Shown here: positions 34,889-47,058 of the stretch, one piece after another
How the letters are laid out: each line of letters starts with the position of its first letter
Position numbering within the stretch: position 1 is the first letter of the stretch
Assembly (NCBI GenBank): GCA_022559845.1
Contig: CM040124.1
Coordinates: 67,045,491 to 67,109,490 of the forward strand
DNA length: 64,000 bases
Reading direction: 5' to 3'
Origin: Amorphophallus konjac
Lineage: Eukaryota > Streptophyta > Magnoliopsida > Alismatales > Araceae
Made by a program: the position numbers and the translations under genes
Notes under the pieces: generated by a model
Databases searched by the model: none
The model's input: only the letters and a program-made list of their open reading frames with translations
What the model was told of the DNA's origin: nothing

Positions 34889-36019
34889 AAGAGGGGGGCA
34901 TAGGTCGAGGCCTAGAATGATGAGAATAGGAGAAGATGGTGGAAATATGGTCAGGTGGTGGAAGGTACACCACCCATGGATAAGAATCGAGCAAAAGAAA
35001 AGATGAATGGATAGAAGAAGGAGAGGAGGAAGGGGACCCCAAATGCACAACTGACGGCCCTTGAACTTACGTCGCCGCCTCTTCTTAGCTGAAATCTTCT
35101 TGAAATAACACCGCCTGGCGCGGACTCGGCTTCTCGGCCTCCTCAATTTGTAACACCTTCTCAAATAGCGGGCCCACCTGGCATATGGCCTGGCCTGATC
35201 GTGAATATGCAGCTTCATCGAGATGGTTGCCCCTAGCTGTGCGGTGCTAACCTCAGAAAGACATTCCATAATAGTCAGCTCCTTGGGATGAACATCAGGA
35301 AATAGCGGAGTCTTATCCGTCGGCACTAGAAGCATAAGATTCGGCAACTCCACTTGGCAATCGGACATGAAGCACAACTCCCGTACTAGAAGTACTGGAC
35401 GGAACTGAGGGAGGGTGATGCGCGGCGTTGACGTGGCCGATTCACCAATAAACCGAGGAAGACTACATAAGACGTGCAGAATGTCCTTGGAAAATGTAGA
35501 AAACACGGCTAATTGCCCCTTGAATGCCGAATTCATTAAGCCTTTGGCAGCCGTGTGGGTTAGCACCATCCGGGCAGAAAACTCTTCTGGGCCAGTGTAT
35601 TGAATAGCAATCAAGCGAGGGGTGATAATAATGTTAATCGTGAATTCTCCGGTAAGCAAAGAGATTGCTACCGGCCTCGCTTCCGAAGAAGCTGGCACCA
35701 GTGCTAAGGAACTCTTCTCAGCAACCTCCTTTATAGCAAATGCAGGCTCTTGGTTCCCAAAATAGCCAAGGGCTAGGACTCGGACCGGCATGCGGGGACT
35801 AACATCCGGGATCTTGTAATGCACGATTGAAACTCGGCTTGGCTCTTTATTTCCCTGGGGACTAGACCCGAGCGGCACCAAAGGTAGCGTGTACCTGCTC
35901 CGTGAAGTGGGAAGTGGTAGAGGGAGGTTAGACGGAGGAGGTCTGAAGGGTGCGGGTGGCATTGCCGCAATTGATGGGGGGATACTGATGATGATGGGCA
36001 TGGGTGGAGGTAAATGCAA
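34877..36019 (-). pseudogene. Tat-like polyprotein, C-terminal unknown region
   Basis: In the same frame as the gag segments upstream, after a stop at about 36044. The middle (MPVRVLALGYFGNQEPAFAI, VARPVAISLLTGEF-like, RLIAIQYTGPEEFSARMVLT) looks like a folded domain but matches no family I know. A very basic segment follows (RRPRSRVRARRCYFKKISAK, then KRRRRKFKGR) that could act as a nucleic-acid-binding or nuclear-localisation stretch. A hydrophobic, Pro-rich tail ends it. It occupies the place where protease and RT would start in an autonomous Tat element. Function unknown. Confidence 0.45.
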
Positions 36020-36046
36020 AAATGGAGGTATGGGTTCAGGGTTGGC

Positions 36047-38152
36047 CTACTCGGGCTCAGAGGACGACGGCGAAAGAAGTGGCATCGGTCGTGGGGATGG
36101 TTGTAAGGGTGACGGAACATGGATTATTACGAGGGGAGGTGATGAAGACGGTGGTGACGGTAATGGGGATAATGGAGAAGGTGATGATGGAGACGTGGCT
36201 AACGGAGGCGGCGAAGATGGGGGTGGAGAAGGTGGTGGCAAAGGGGATGATGGGGATGAAGGTAGGGGTGGGGAACAAAGAGGAGAGGAAGGTAGTGGCG
36301 TAGTGGAGGAAATGACGAGTGATGGCGCTCTTCGGCGTATCTTTACAACACGTCGAGAGGCGTTGGGAACAGGTGTGGTGGTGGAAACGGAGGGTGAAAG
36401 AGAGGTTGCCCGAGCAGAGGCTAGGGTAGGTAAAGGTGGTGGAGGAGATGGGATAGAGGAGGAAGTGGGTAACGGAGCAGGTACCTTATCAATTGAAGAA
36501 ACACCAGGGTGCCCCTGGTCTATACGTGGAGAAGGCTGCCTAGGCGGCACGGCTTGCTGCTGTTGCAGTTTGCTGCTGAGATCTGAAATAACTTGGCGCA
36601 TGACAGCCCAATCAATCATCTTTTTATCTTCCAAACTGTAAACAAGTTCCCGGAACTCGGAGCAATTCTCCACCACATGCCCCTGTTGACGATGGAACTC
36701 ACAGAACTGGAGCAAATTCCCGACCGTGGGCCAGCAAGGCATAACCGGAGGGAGCTGCAACGCATGGGTGGCCATCAAAGCCCTAAAAACATCTGTAAGG
36801 GATTCCGACAACGAAGCGTGAGAAGCCTGCTACGGGCAAGGCGGATGTCGAGGGGTGTGAAAAGGTAGCGGAGGTTGCGTAGGTAAGGGGGATTGCGTAG
36901 GCGAAGGTGGCGGGCTAGGATGATGTGGAGGCGTGGAGGGAGTGGGAATGTAATGGACGGCATCTACCCGCTCTGGGTGTAGTGTCTCCTTGACCGGAGG
37001 TGGAGGGGTGTAGTGAGATGAAATGGCGGAGGGCTGACTCGTGGAGGGATATAAGGTGGAGCACATGGAGGTATAGGGGTGTGGGGGAGCGGAAGGCCGA
37101 CTCGTGGAGGGATATGTAGTGGAGGGCTGACTTGCGGTGGAGGGCGGAGGGAAAGTGTATGTAGAAGTTGACGACGGAGGAGACTCATGGTCAAAGGAAA
37201 CTAGGAGTTGTTGGCTAACGAAGCGGGCTCGATTGTAAAGCTGTTGCCAGGATGTGATATCATTCAGGGCTAAGATGCACTTGAGCTCGGGTGTTGCATT
37301 AGAAATAACCATCTTGATCTGCTCGCCCTCCGGAATATGCCCCGGGACTTGCGCGGCTAGGTGACGCCAGTGGTCGGCAAACATGGAGAATTCCTCGCCT
37401 GGCTTCATCTTCTCTTGGGCCAGATCAACCATAGAATATCTGGGCCCAACCTGGTCCTGGTACTGCTGAATAAATCTTGCTTGAATGGCTCGAAAATTCA
37501 TCATCTGCTCTTGCGGCAATGTGAAGAACCAATCCTTGGCCGAGCCCTCTAAAGATAGGCCAAACAAATAGGCCATCAAGCGTTGATCATGCTGGAACTA
37601 GGCCGACTTATATAAGAACTCCTTCAAATGCACGTAGGGGTCACCGACTCCACCGTAGCGACGATAAGCTGGGATCTGTGAACGCGGTGGAAGTTGAAGA
37701 CCTCAAAAGGCAAGCGGGATATCCGAAGAAGTTTAAGGATTGATTCGGCGTTGCAATGCATCAAGCTGGCGTTGGGCCTGAGCAATCATCTCCTCAGTAG
37801 GAAGAGTCCGAGAAGGATATGGGCCAGCCTGAGTAAGAGATGGTGAATTTAAACCAGGATAATGATGATGGACCGGATAAGGGGATCCGGCCTGAGAAGA
37901 AGGAAAACCCATTCCAGGAATGGAGGAATGCATGGGCCTGGAGAAATTATGAATGTGGGAATGAGAATTGATTGGACTAGCAGCAGCACGGGCGGGATAA
38001 GAAGGCCCGTTAACAGAATAGGGTCCAATAGAGGAATAAGGAGATGGCCCCGCATGGGAAGAGGAATCCACACGGGGGTAAGAAGATGGAGGGGTATAGG
38101 CATAAGGTACAAGGGAAAAGTGCTCCATGGGGAAAGTGGAGACTTTATACAA
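36047..38152 (-). pseudogene. Tat-like gag (Retrotrans_gag type) with zinc-knuckle-like motif
   Basis: Single frame with in-frame stops at about 37730, 37580 and 36827. The N-terminus (38152-37733) is Pro/Ser/Tyr-rich and ends MIAQAQRQLDALQRRINP. The capsid-like domain at 37579-37170 has LSLEGSAKDWFFTLPQEQMM and FIQQYQDQVGPRYSMVDLAQ, then FSMFADHWRHLAAQVP, as in gypsy gag. A long Pro/Ser/Thr/His-rich linker follows. A CX2HX4HX4C motif (CEFHRQQGHVVENC) lies at about 36700, the form seen in Tat gag. The tail is a Ser/Pro repeat. Confidence 0.75.
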
Positions 38153-39376
38153 CGAATTTCAAATGAATATAGGAGGGGAATGAACCTAAGACAAATACAG
38201 CTAAATGGAGACACACGAAGATGAGCTAGACCTAATGAGCCTAATATGACAAAAAAGATACAAATGATGACACTGTGCAACATACAATGGAGGAGAGAGA
38301 TGAGAAAAGAATCAACCAATTATCCAAACAAATTCCAAATGATGCGCGAAGATTTCTTATAAGTTCTCTTTTCGGAGCTTAGTGGATTAATCAAAATGTG
38401 AATTCGCTCAACCACAAGGTACCTAAACAGGGTGAGAATGGAGGACTGGCAGACTCTAAAGGACTTTCTCTAGCACGAATGCAGACCCTAGACTAGGGGG
38501 TGGTATAGTACAACCTACCCGGCATCCGTGTGAAAATCCACGACTCACAGGGGCTTACGGAGGTCCTCGGCAAGGTCCCCTAGTCGGCTCCAAGGAATAT
38601 GGAGACGAGAGGAAGCCCTACCTCGGTAGGAATGCAACTAGATGTGAATGAAATGCATGAATCATAGCGTACCAGAGTGCATGCAAAATCTAGCCTAGAA
38701 ACTAGCAAGCAATGACCAAAATAAACATGCGAGGATGAAAGCAAATAGGCAGCAACAATATATAACCAGGGGAAGATCAATAAATGGCACCAAGGAGAAC
38801 AAAGGCAATATAGATATGGCAATCAAAGCAACCTCGGGTGCACTGTGGCATCAGAAGGACGGTCTGTGGTAGACAGCACAACAAGATAGACGGTCTGGGG
38901 TGGACCGCATAATCCAGGGAGTAACGACAAAGTAACGATAGAATAACTGCAAAAATCAGTAAATGCTAGAAATGAAGGACGGCAGAGATGAGAAACGTAC
39001 AAGGAAAAGCGGTCTGCGAACAGCCGCTTCAGCTATAGAACGGATCTCCAAAAACCGTATACCTGCAACCAGCCCAACCAAAAGCGTACCTGTGCCAAAA
39101 AGATGGACGGCCCGGGATAGGCCATTCGGAAGTGTGGACGGTCGATAGGAAGCCGTCTATGACAGGACGCTTGGCACTGATCACAGAGAGGGACAGTGGA
39201 CGTGTAGCCGCACAGGGGATGAACGGCTCTGGGAGAACCGTTCACGTTCCAGAAGGCAGAAAACGCACCCAACCTGCAATCACTCCAAGAAGAAAACTAA
39301 AACAATGAAAGGGGGGTCAGCAAATCACTAACACGATGGGCACTAGGTGTCCCACTGTGATCGCCAAAAAATGGGT
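38153..39376 (-). other. Tat-like 5' leader with 21-nt modules and primer site
   Basis: Non-coding leader between the 5' LTR and gag. It carries more 21-nt modules: 38858-38878, 38889-38909, 39008-39028 (AGCGG/CCGCT arms), 39106-39126, 39137-39157 and 39222-39242 (AACGG/CCGTT arms). The primer site is at 39346-39366 next to the LTR. Confidence 0.8.
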
Positions 39377-41126
39377 TGTTGATATGTTTCTCCTCCCGTC
39401 CGTTCCTTCTAAATGTCTTCCCTATGTCTATCCTACCATATCCGACATGGGAAATAAATGAAGATAAAAGGAAAGGAAGGAAACAAAAAACCTGTGATCA
39501 CCACCAAAGCGCCGAACGTGATGAACACGCCATGCCTTGGAAAGAGGGAGAGACACTCGCCTGACCTGCAGTGCTGGGAAGATGGACGGCTCGGGAGAAC
39601 CGCCTATAAGTTGCACGGTCTTACGATAGACCGCCTAAGGACGCTGCAGAAGATGCGGGAGGAAGTACTCCTGGCAGTTGAACGGCTCTGTCACGACCGT
39701 AGGATGAAGATGGACGGTCGATGCTGCACCGCACGTCTTCTTGAACAGACTATAGAGCACCGCGCAAGACCACCAACCATAAGTCGCAAAGGGTTCAACC
39801 TCCACCCTCTCCGGCCGGCCAAAGGGGATGTGCCTCGTGTTAGGGATTGCTGACCTGTAAAAACAACGTGAAAACATAAAGAGAAAAACCTAGATTAGAA
39901 CTTGGAAGTGTAGTAGATGTCAAAATAGTAAGAGGTGAACAGGAATAAGTGGAAAGGGGGATACCTGGGGGATTTTAAACCCCTAGGGTGTCAAAAAACG
40001 TGGGTGGCTGTATGCATGGTAATGAAGATGAAGAAGAACGTGGGGAGAAGGCAATGAAAGTAATGCATGCAATGAAAGAGGTGACGAAACTAATCAACCA
40101 CAAAAGACTCAAAAACTGGACTACTCCCTGAACCGGAGGCTTGTGTGGACGTAGAAAGCCTCCCTCCTTGGTGCTAGGTCGCTCAAGAATGCGGCAGGGC
40201 TTCGCCGTCGACCAAAAATCTCCCCCCGTTTCAAACCCAGCCTTTAGGGTCTATTTATAGAGCACCTAAAGTGCTAGCTCGAAATTAGGGTTCAGAGGCA
40301 TTTTCAGGTCGAGATAATCAAAAGAAAATCATAGATAATAAGATTATCTCTTATCCAGTCGAAATGGCACTCAAAATGGTTGATTATCTGCGGAGAAAAT
40401 GATGAGAGAAGTTGGGGATAAAACCACGGATAAAAGGGATAAAATATGTTGAAATTCAGCAATCGAAGGGATGAACGGTCTTACGATAAACCGCTGAACA
40501 GGATGTGCGGTCATGTTCTGGCCGTCCAACCCCGTCGGTGGAAATTCAAAATAAATCATCAATAATCCAAATTATCCGTTGAATTGACCAAAACCTTCGC
40601 AGTTGGACTCTCACAGATAAACGGCTCCAATGAGACCGTCCAAAGGTAGAGCGGCCAAAGACAAACCATTCTAGCCTTGTCGGTGATAAATAGATTAATT
40701 GGATAATTATCTGAGAAAACCATCAAGCGCAGGACTCTGAGAGATGAGCGGTCATCATTAGTCCGTCCATCAAGTTGAACGGCCAGAATAGGACCGCATA
40801 AAGGCTTGTCGGTGGAAATTCAGAAAATTACCTAAAATACTCTAAAATATATGGACGGTCCACAGTCAACCGCACATGGATTGAGTGGCCAGGGATGAAC
40901 CGTACATGCATTTGGGTATTGAAACTCATAGAAAAGCCCAATAATCCAAAACCAAGGCCCATTAAGCCCTGAATCAACTCGGACCTAACCAAGGAGGGAG
41001 GCAACCCATAAAACTGGCCCAAAGCACGCATGAAAATAGCCCCGACGAGTGATGGACAACTCGAGGCATCAACAAATGGGAGTAATAGAAAGAACTCAAC
41101 TTATCGGCAAAAAATGGGTGTCAACA
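39377..41126 (-). repeat. Tat-like 5' LTR
   Basis: Near-identical to 28321-30071, with the same module set (for example, around 39580-39700 and 40470-40890). Its outer end TCAACA is followed by the TSD ACGTG. Confidence 0.92.
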
Positions 41127-41131
41127 ACGTG

Positions 41132-41782
41132 TATCAACCAGTCATGAATAACATGAAGACCATACAGAGAATTAGGCTAAATAAGTGTGCATGTTACACA
41201 AGAAACGCTTTAACTGACTCCCCTTAACTATGTGCATTATGAAACTATCATTTGAGTGCCACAAACGCACAAATCATTGTGTGATGAAAATCATGAAGTA
41301 TGCTCATGAAACAATTGTGCAATTCCAACTTAGACATGCTACAATCATCTTCATGTGCATTTCAGATTTTCAAAGAATTTCAGTTAGAGGATACACAGAT
41401 GAATTTCGTTATGCAGGAAAAGATTCAAATTGAATAGTTCAGATGACACACAAGAGTGCAAGTATGTATGCTTAACAAGTCATGCAAACATCTAAATCAG
41501 AAATTTTAGATGACATAATTCAGATTTTCAGAAAACAGTATTCAATTCACTTTCAGCTTAAAGTATGCACAATTATATCAGCAAATGCATTTGATAATCT
41601 ATGATAGACAAGTTAAACTCAGATGTGGGCATGTATGCATGAAATGCAACTGATTGAAAGAAAATTTCTAAAGTTAGATGATCGAACCTGTCAAGTGCAA
41701 AGATGGAGTTTTACCAGACTTGGGTGCCTTGGCTTATATAACCCCTTTATTCCTCTCCAAGGCACACCTACAAATTAGCAAA
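41132..41782 (-). other. Copia C internal sequence after the Tat-like insertion
   Basis: AT-rich and without ORFs. It lies directly 3' of gag in sense, where pol would be expected. Confidence 0.55.
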
Positions 41783-42526
41783 CTACTTTGCACCAACAGA
41801 TACCCAAGAAGTCTTGGGTCCTGTAGAGTTAGTGACACCTTTGACATGCATTTTTAACATTTTCTTAGCTAGATAATCATCAAACTCTTTCAGAGAACAA
41901 TCGGCCATAGAGTGTCCAAATTTTCCACAATATCTACATGAGACAACAAACTTTTTGGTCTTATTATGCGCATCAACATAAGCATGAAATCTATGTGCAT
42001 GAGTATGAAACTTTCTATTGTTCACATGAACGTTTTGTCTCTTATTGTCGGTTAGCCAACAATTTGCAGATTTATGACCTAGCTTACCACAATTAAAATA
42101 TGAAGAATTCATTCTGTTAGGGCTCTTATCAAAAGCATGTCTTTTAATAGGAATTTTAGCAGATTTTGAGTTAAATGTGTTTCCATGAGCATGCCAGCAG
42201 TCCTTGACTGTATGGCCATGCTTTCCACATTCGAAGCACCTGATGTGCTTTCCTCTAGAACCAGTATTATTCCTATGAAACCCTGACTAGCATTCAATAG
42301 CCTTGTGACCGGGCTTGTTACAATTAAAACATATAATGTGCTGATTTGAAGCAGATTTATTTCTATTAAGGCAACGATGATTTACAGAGAATTTAGCATG
42401 CATCCTATCATCTTGTTTCATGACAAGGCATTCATTCATAAAATGACCATACCTACCACAGTAATGGCATGAAGCATCAGATTTCCTAGTAGCATGGTTT
42501 CTATCGGATGACTTCTCAGCATTCAT
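41783..42526 (-). pseudogene. Copia C gag, nucleocapsid part with five zinc knuckles
   Basis: In one frame, with a single in-frame TAG near 42284, the segment encodes CHYCGRYGHFMNEC, CFNCNKPGHKAIEC, CFECGKHGHTVKDC, a fourth knuckle with Tyr for the first Cys (YFNCGKLGHKSANC) and CRYCGKFGHSMADC. All follow CX2CX4HX4C spacing. Basic linkers separate them. Copia gags usually have one or two knuckles. The frame differs from the gag core upstream, so a frame change lies between 42526 and 43033. Confidence 0.8.
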
Positions 42527-43032
42527 TGTTCTAAAATTCTAATTCTCCTTTTTATGTGCATGTTTGTGTGTGTTCGTGTTGTTTACAAAATGCACACTTT
42601 TGATATTGGTTTGAGTAGGCTTCTTCTGCAGGTGGTCAACCTGTTTAATCATCTTAGTTGGTTTCTGACTTTTCTGAGCATTTTGCTTCTGACTCCTTTG
42701 AGCAGTAAACTGAAACACAGGTGGGTTCGATGAGCTGTGAGAACCAACACTAGAAATAAAGGATGTTTACGTTTTGTTTTGAAAGTTCTTTTTCTCTGCA
42801 GGGTTATAGCCCAACCATTCTTTCTGAAAATTTATCTTGACTCCTAGCAACTTATCAAAGCTTTCTTGACCATTAACAAACTTTGACAAAGAGTTTTTCA
42901 AATCATGAATTTCATTCTATAGAGATGCAATATGTATCTCATAACTAGCAATCTCTTGTTCACTATAATTAACGCATTCACTCAGCACCTTGTTTGTAAT
43001 TTTATATTTCTCAACATCTTGTTCTAGATTGC

Positions 43033-44325
43033 TCAGTTTTTCAGATTCTTCAATGCAGACAAATTTTCTTTTTCTAATGTGAGAAGCTTTTCAGACATAG
43101 CAGTGTTTAACAGTTTTAATTTTTCAATTTCAGCTTTCAATTCAATGTTTTCCTCCTCAAGCTTATCAGATTGAATTTCCTTATTAGCAGATCTTTCTTT
43201 CTCGATAGCTAGAAGCCTCACTGAAATAACAACATTTAGGACCATGAGTTTCTTGTTTTGTTCTGTCAGATCTTTGTTTTCTTTTACCAGCTTCTCGATT
43301 TCTTCATCATATTTTTCACTACTGGATATCAAGTCCAGTCTTTCAATCAATTTCTCCTCTCTTTGTTCAAATTCAAGTTTCTCATTCAACAAATCTTTGT
43401 TTTCTTCTTTGAGGGAGGCAATCAACTTCCTCTGCCATTCATTTTCAAGGTAGTGATCTTCATTACATTCCTTTAGGAAAGGGCATTTGTTGCATCCTGC
43501 CTCTATAGAACAAACGCTTGAAGCTTCTTCCTTGATTTCTTTTATTCTAGCTACAAGGTTTTCATTATTCTTCTGAAATTCTGCATTCTCAAGTTTCAAT
43601 TTGTCCACTTCAGAATTAATCTTATTCAGCTCTTGCAATTTCATTAGATGTTCATCATTTTTAACATTAACATGATCTTCTAATTTAAAAATCTTGTTCA
43701 AATATTCTTGATTTTCATCTTTCAAAGACAAAATCTATTCCTTACTGTTATGAACATCCACTAGGCACATATCATAAGATTGTTCCAACTTTGGACAAAT
43801 TTCACAAGAAAATCCAGATTTATTTTGTTCAATCTTTTTCTTCAACTTTTTATTCTCAGATTTCATTTTCCTAGATAACTCTTGCAACTCTTCATACATC
43901 ACCACCAATTCATAAAACGAAGGTTCTTCTGATCCGGAGCTTACCTGAGATGATGAATCCTCATTCAAATGGTTACTGCTGTGATCACTCCGGTCGGCCA
44001 TCAAACATTGATCGTCTTGCTCCCCATTTGCAGTAGTTATTCTATCCAAGATTTCCCTTCCAGAAGCGCACCTGAGAACAAAAGGAAATATGTCAGTATT
44101 AACTGCAGCTTTCAAAATATTAAGAACGGTGACATTATCGTGGTTCTTTACTTTGTCCTCTCTAGACCACTTGGTCTTATCATGAGGTAATTGGTATGGG
44201 CCTTTTGAAAGTAAATTCCATATATTAGGGTCAATGGAATTCATATAAACACATAGGCCGCCTAACCACTTACTGAAGTTAGAACCATCAAAAATTAGAG
44301 GGCGAGCCATTGAGACAGATAGCAA
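43033..44325 (-). pseudogene. Copia C gag, capsid and coiled coil
   Basis: ATG at 44325 (MLSVSMARPLIFDGSNFSKW) opens a UBN2-like gag with FSKWLGGLCVYMNSIDPNIW and GPYQLPHDKTKWSREDKVKN. After a stop at about 43733 the same frame continues as a long coiled coil (43731-43033), rich in K, E, L and N heptads, with one CNKCPF-CNEDH patch. It lies about 95 bases from the primer site, as expected for the first gene. Confidence 0.82.
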
Positions 44326-44418
44326 ACAGTTTCAATGCACAAGATAATCTATGTAACGCACCAAAAATAAGATAGCAGGATCCTCTGTAGATCGTTGGAT
44401 CTGAACAGTCAGAGACCC

Positions 44419-44430
44419 GCTCTGATACCA
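44419..44430 (-). other. Primer binding site of copia C
   Basis: Plus strand GCTCTGATACCA, two bases before the LTR start at 44433. Sense TGGTATCAGAGC. Confidence 0.93.
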
Positions 44431-44432
44431 AT

Positions 44433-47058
44433 TGTTAGGGTGCTAGGCCCGGATTCAGAGGGGGGGGGGTGAATGAATCCCCCTATAAAAATTGCCCAAT
44501 AAAAACTATACTGGACACTACTGCGGAATTATAAACTAATTAAGCTTTACAGAAAAAGTCAATGATGCTCTTGATCAAACAGATGGGCTGTTAGAGTGTA
44601 GACTCCTAAGCAAATCTATACTGTTGATAGAGCCCAATCAAGCATGCGTATACACAACATCCATTAAGTCAGAATCATAGTCGGGAATGTACTTGAGCAT
44701 TCATCTACTGTAAGAGGAGACTATCAGGTATGCAATTAGAGCGATAACCTAGGCATGCATCTAGCGGATCAGAGTGAACAATCAAGTCACGATAGATAAG
44801 GAATTTTAGATGGTTCAGTCTGCTACCCACAGACCTACGTCCATCCCCCACTCAAACCAGAGTGAGGCTTCCTGCTGATACACAGCTTAAACTGCTGGGC
44901 ATTACAATTTGCCTACAACCGCTGAGCAACATAGCTTGCTGTCCAGAGGAAATAATCCTATGCAACGCTGAGCAACACAGCTTACTGTCCAGAGGAACCA
45001 ATCCTCTGCAACGCTGACACATAGCTTGAAACAAAGGTTTAAAAGGAAAAACAAGTATGAGATAATTCAGTTACGGAAAGCTAGAAATAAAGCACAAGAA
45101 TGTAGCTCTCGCAGGAGCAAGTTGGTCTAGATATGATCCATAAACCAACAGATAGCAGATCTTCAATTTGCTTCAACCGCTTCACTATCACTTCTCTCTT
45201 CTCTCTCGAGCTCTATTTTTCCTGCTCTCGGGTTCTTCTCTCTTTTTCTCTCTTCTCTCTCAAGCTCTCTCTTTCTTGCTCTCTCGTTCTTCTCTCTTTT
45301 TCTCTCTTCTCTGCTCTCTGAATTCTCTTCTTCTGATTTTCACATCTGCAACTCTCTCTCTGTCTGAACGCAGAAGAGGGATCTATATATATCTTCAGCG
45401 TGGGACCCACGAGCTCACGCATTGGGCGTGTGGAGGGAATACTCCAGCCAAGAGATTCCAGAAAGCTCTCAGCCACGTGTCAGGTGCGAATTGGACAACG
45501 ATCCTCGTGGCATAAGGCCCATTGATTGCATTCCTTGGATCATGTGCCAATAATTGCTTCGGTTATCCTCCACGAGCTCACGTGCTTCCTTCATCCTGTC
45601 AGTTAGAAGTAATTAGTCATATGGTATAGAACAAAGTTTGCACTGACTTAATATGGCATGAGGCAAAGGATGCACCGAGCGAGCTTATGCATAAGGCAAA
45701 CAATGCACCGACCTATATATGCGCATGAGACAAAAGATCCTCAGACCTTTATATGCATAGGAACAGTGATATGCACGGACATGATTAACACCAATGCAAA
45801 CTAGCACCGACCCTCATACGCTAGCCGGGAAATATGCACCGAGGCAAGGACTAATTATGTCTAATGCAAAACTTTCACCGAGGCAAGGACTTATTATGTC
45901 TAATGCAAGACTTGCACCGAGGCAAGGAATGCACCGACCGCGTTGTGCACAGTGAGTTGCACGGACTTGGCCATGCAAAAGATGAAGTATGCACAGACCT
46001 TCAGTATGCATAAGGAAGATGTGCACCGACTCTAAAACGTGCACTGACCTTCATTGCTGTGCTACAGTGAAGTGCATGGAGTTGGCTATGCAAAAGGTGA
46101 AACATGCACAGACCAATACAAGCCAGGTACAAATATTGCACTGACCTCAATAGTGAAATGCACAGACCTATACAGTACCATGTATAGATCTGGGATGCAT
46201 GTGCACATACTCTAGATAGCGTATGCATAGACCCATTAAGCATTATGCACAGACCCTAACAAACTCATACCTAATGTGCACCGATGCTAACAAGGCTAAC
46301 ACCAAATGTGCACCGGCGTTGTTCTGCCTAACGATTGATGTGCACAGACCTTATACACATGTACAAGGACATGCACAGACCTTGTATGCCTTCTACAGTG
46401 ACTTGCACAGACGTTATGTGAAACACACAGTGAATTACATCGACTATGTGTGCAATCTTTACATGGAATGCACTGACCTTATTTGGACACAACAGGGACT
46501 TGCACCGACTTGTATGCTACACGATCCTATATGCACAGACCTAAAACCTTTGACAACAAACCTTGCACCGAGTTTGAAAATGCAAACCAGGCAATGCACC
46601 GACCCTTGTATGTGCGCGAGCAAGAAATGCACTGACTTGTTCTTTGACCTTGTATCGCTTCAAGGGTAAAAGTGCACCGACCTTATTTTTTACATGCACT
46701 TACCTCAGCAGTGATGTGCATCGAGTTGAACAGAGTTTGCACGAACCTTGGACACTAAGACTTGATGCTACAGAAACTAGCATCAACTTGAAGTATGCAT
46801 GAGGCTAAACTAACACCGACCTTGGTTTGCTAAAATCAAAGCTAGCACTGACCTGCATGTGCTTGACTTAGAACATGTATAAGTGAACATGTGAATAAGC
46901 ACAGAGTTTGACAGATATGAGTGTACAGATATGTATGTGCACTGTTCTCTTCATCCTTCAACGAACCATGAAATCATACAAATGCAACAAGCACACATGA
47001 TATTAATGCATATATGAAGCATAGTGTTTGACATCATCAAAACCACAGGGGTACAACA
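44433..47058 (-). repeat. Copia C 5' LTR
   Basis: 2626 bp, close copy of 23325-25932, with the TGCAC-GACC array at about 45640-46870 and the TATATATA box near 45382. Confidence 0.95.

Larger units (their letters stand above)
28321..41126 (-). mobile_element. Tat-like Ty3/gypsy element, gag but no RT or integrase, about 11.2 kb without the LINE
   Basis: LTRs at 28321-30071 and 39377-41126 (about 1750 bp, ends TGTTGA...TCAACA, the left one with C for the final A). TSD ACGTG. The sense primer site is at 39346-39366 (TGGCGATCACAGTGGGACACC type, like Tat/Ogre elements). The internal region has a long gag-type frame at 34877-38152 and nothing resembling protease, RT, RNase H or integrase. An RTE LINE is inserted at 32101-33654. 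Confidence 0.85.
23325..47058 (-). mobile_element. Copia C: SIRE-type element with gag but no pol, about 10.9 kb without its insertion
   Basis: LTRs of 2608 bp (23325-25932) and 2626 bp (44433-47058) begin TGTTAGGGTGCTAGG and end GGGTACAACA. The minus-strand primer site is at 44419-44430, and the sense polypurine tract AAAAAGGGGGAGAT is at 25933-25946. Gag lies at 41783-44325. The remaining internal DNA, 25933-28320 and 41132-41782, has no pol motif in any frame. Flanking pentamers CTAGA (left) and CACGG (right) do not match, so no target duplication is visible. Confidence 0.9.

Noticed and set aside
35889..36641. Plus-strand 250-codon Gly/Asp-rich frame
   Set aside because: It is the complement of the Pro/Ser-rich linker of the Tat-like gag on the minus strand.
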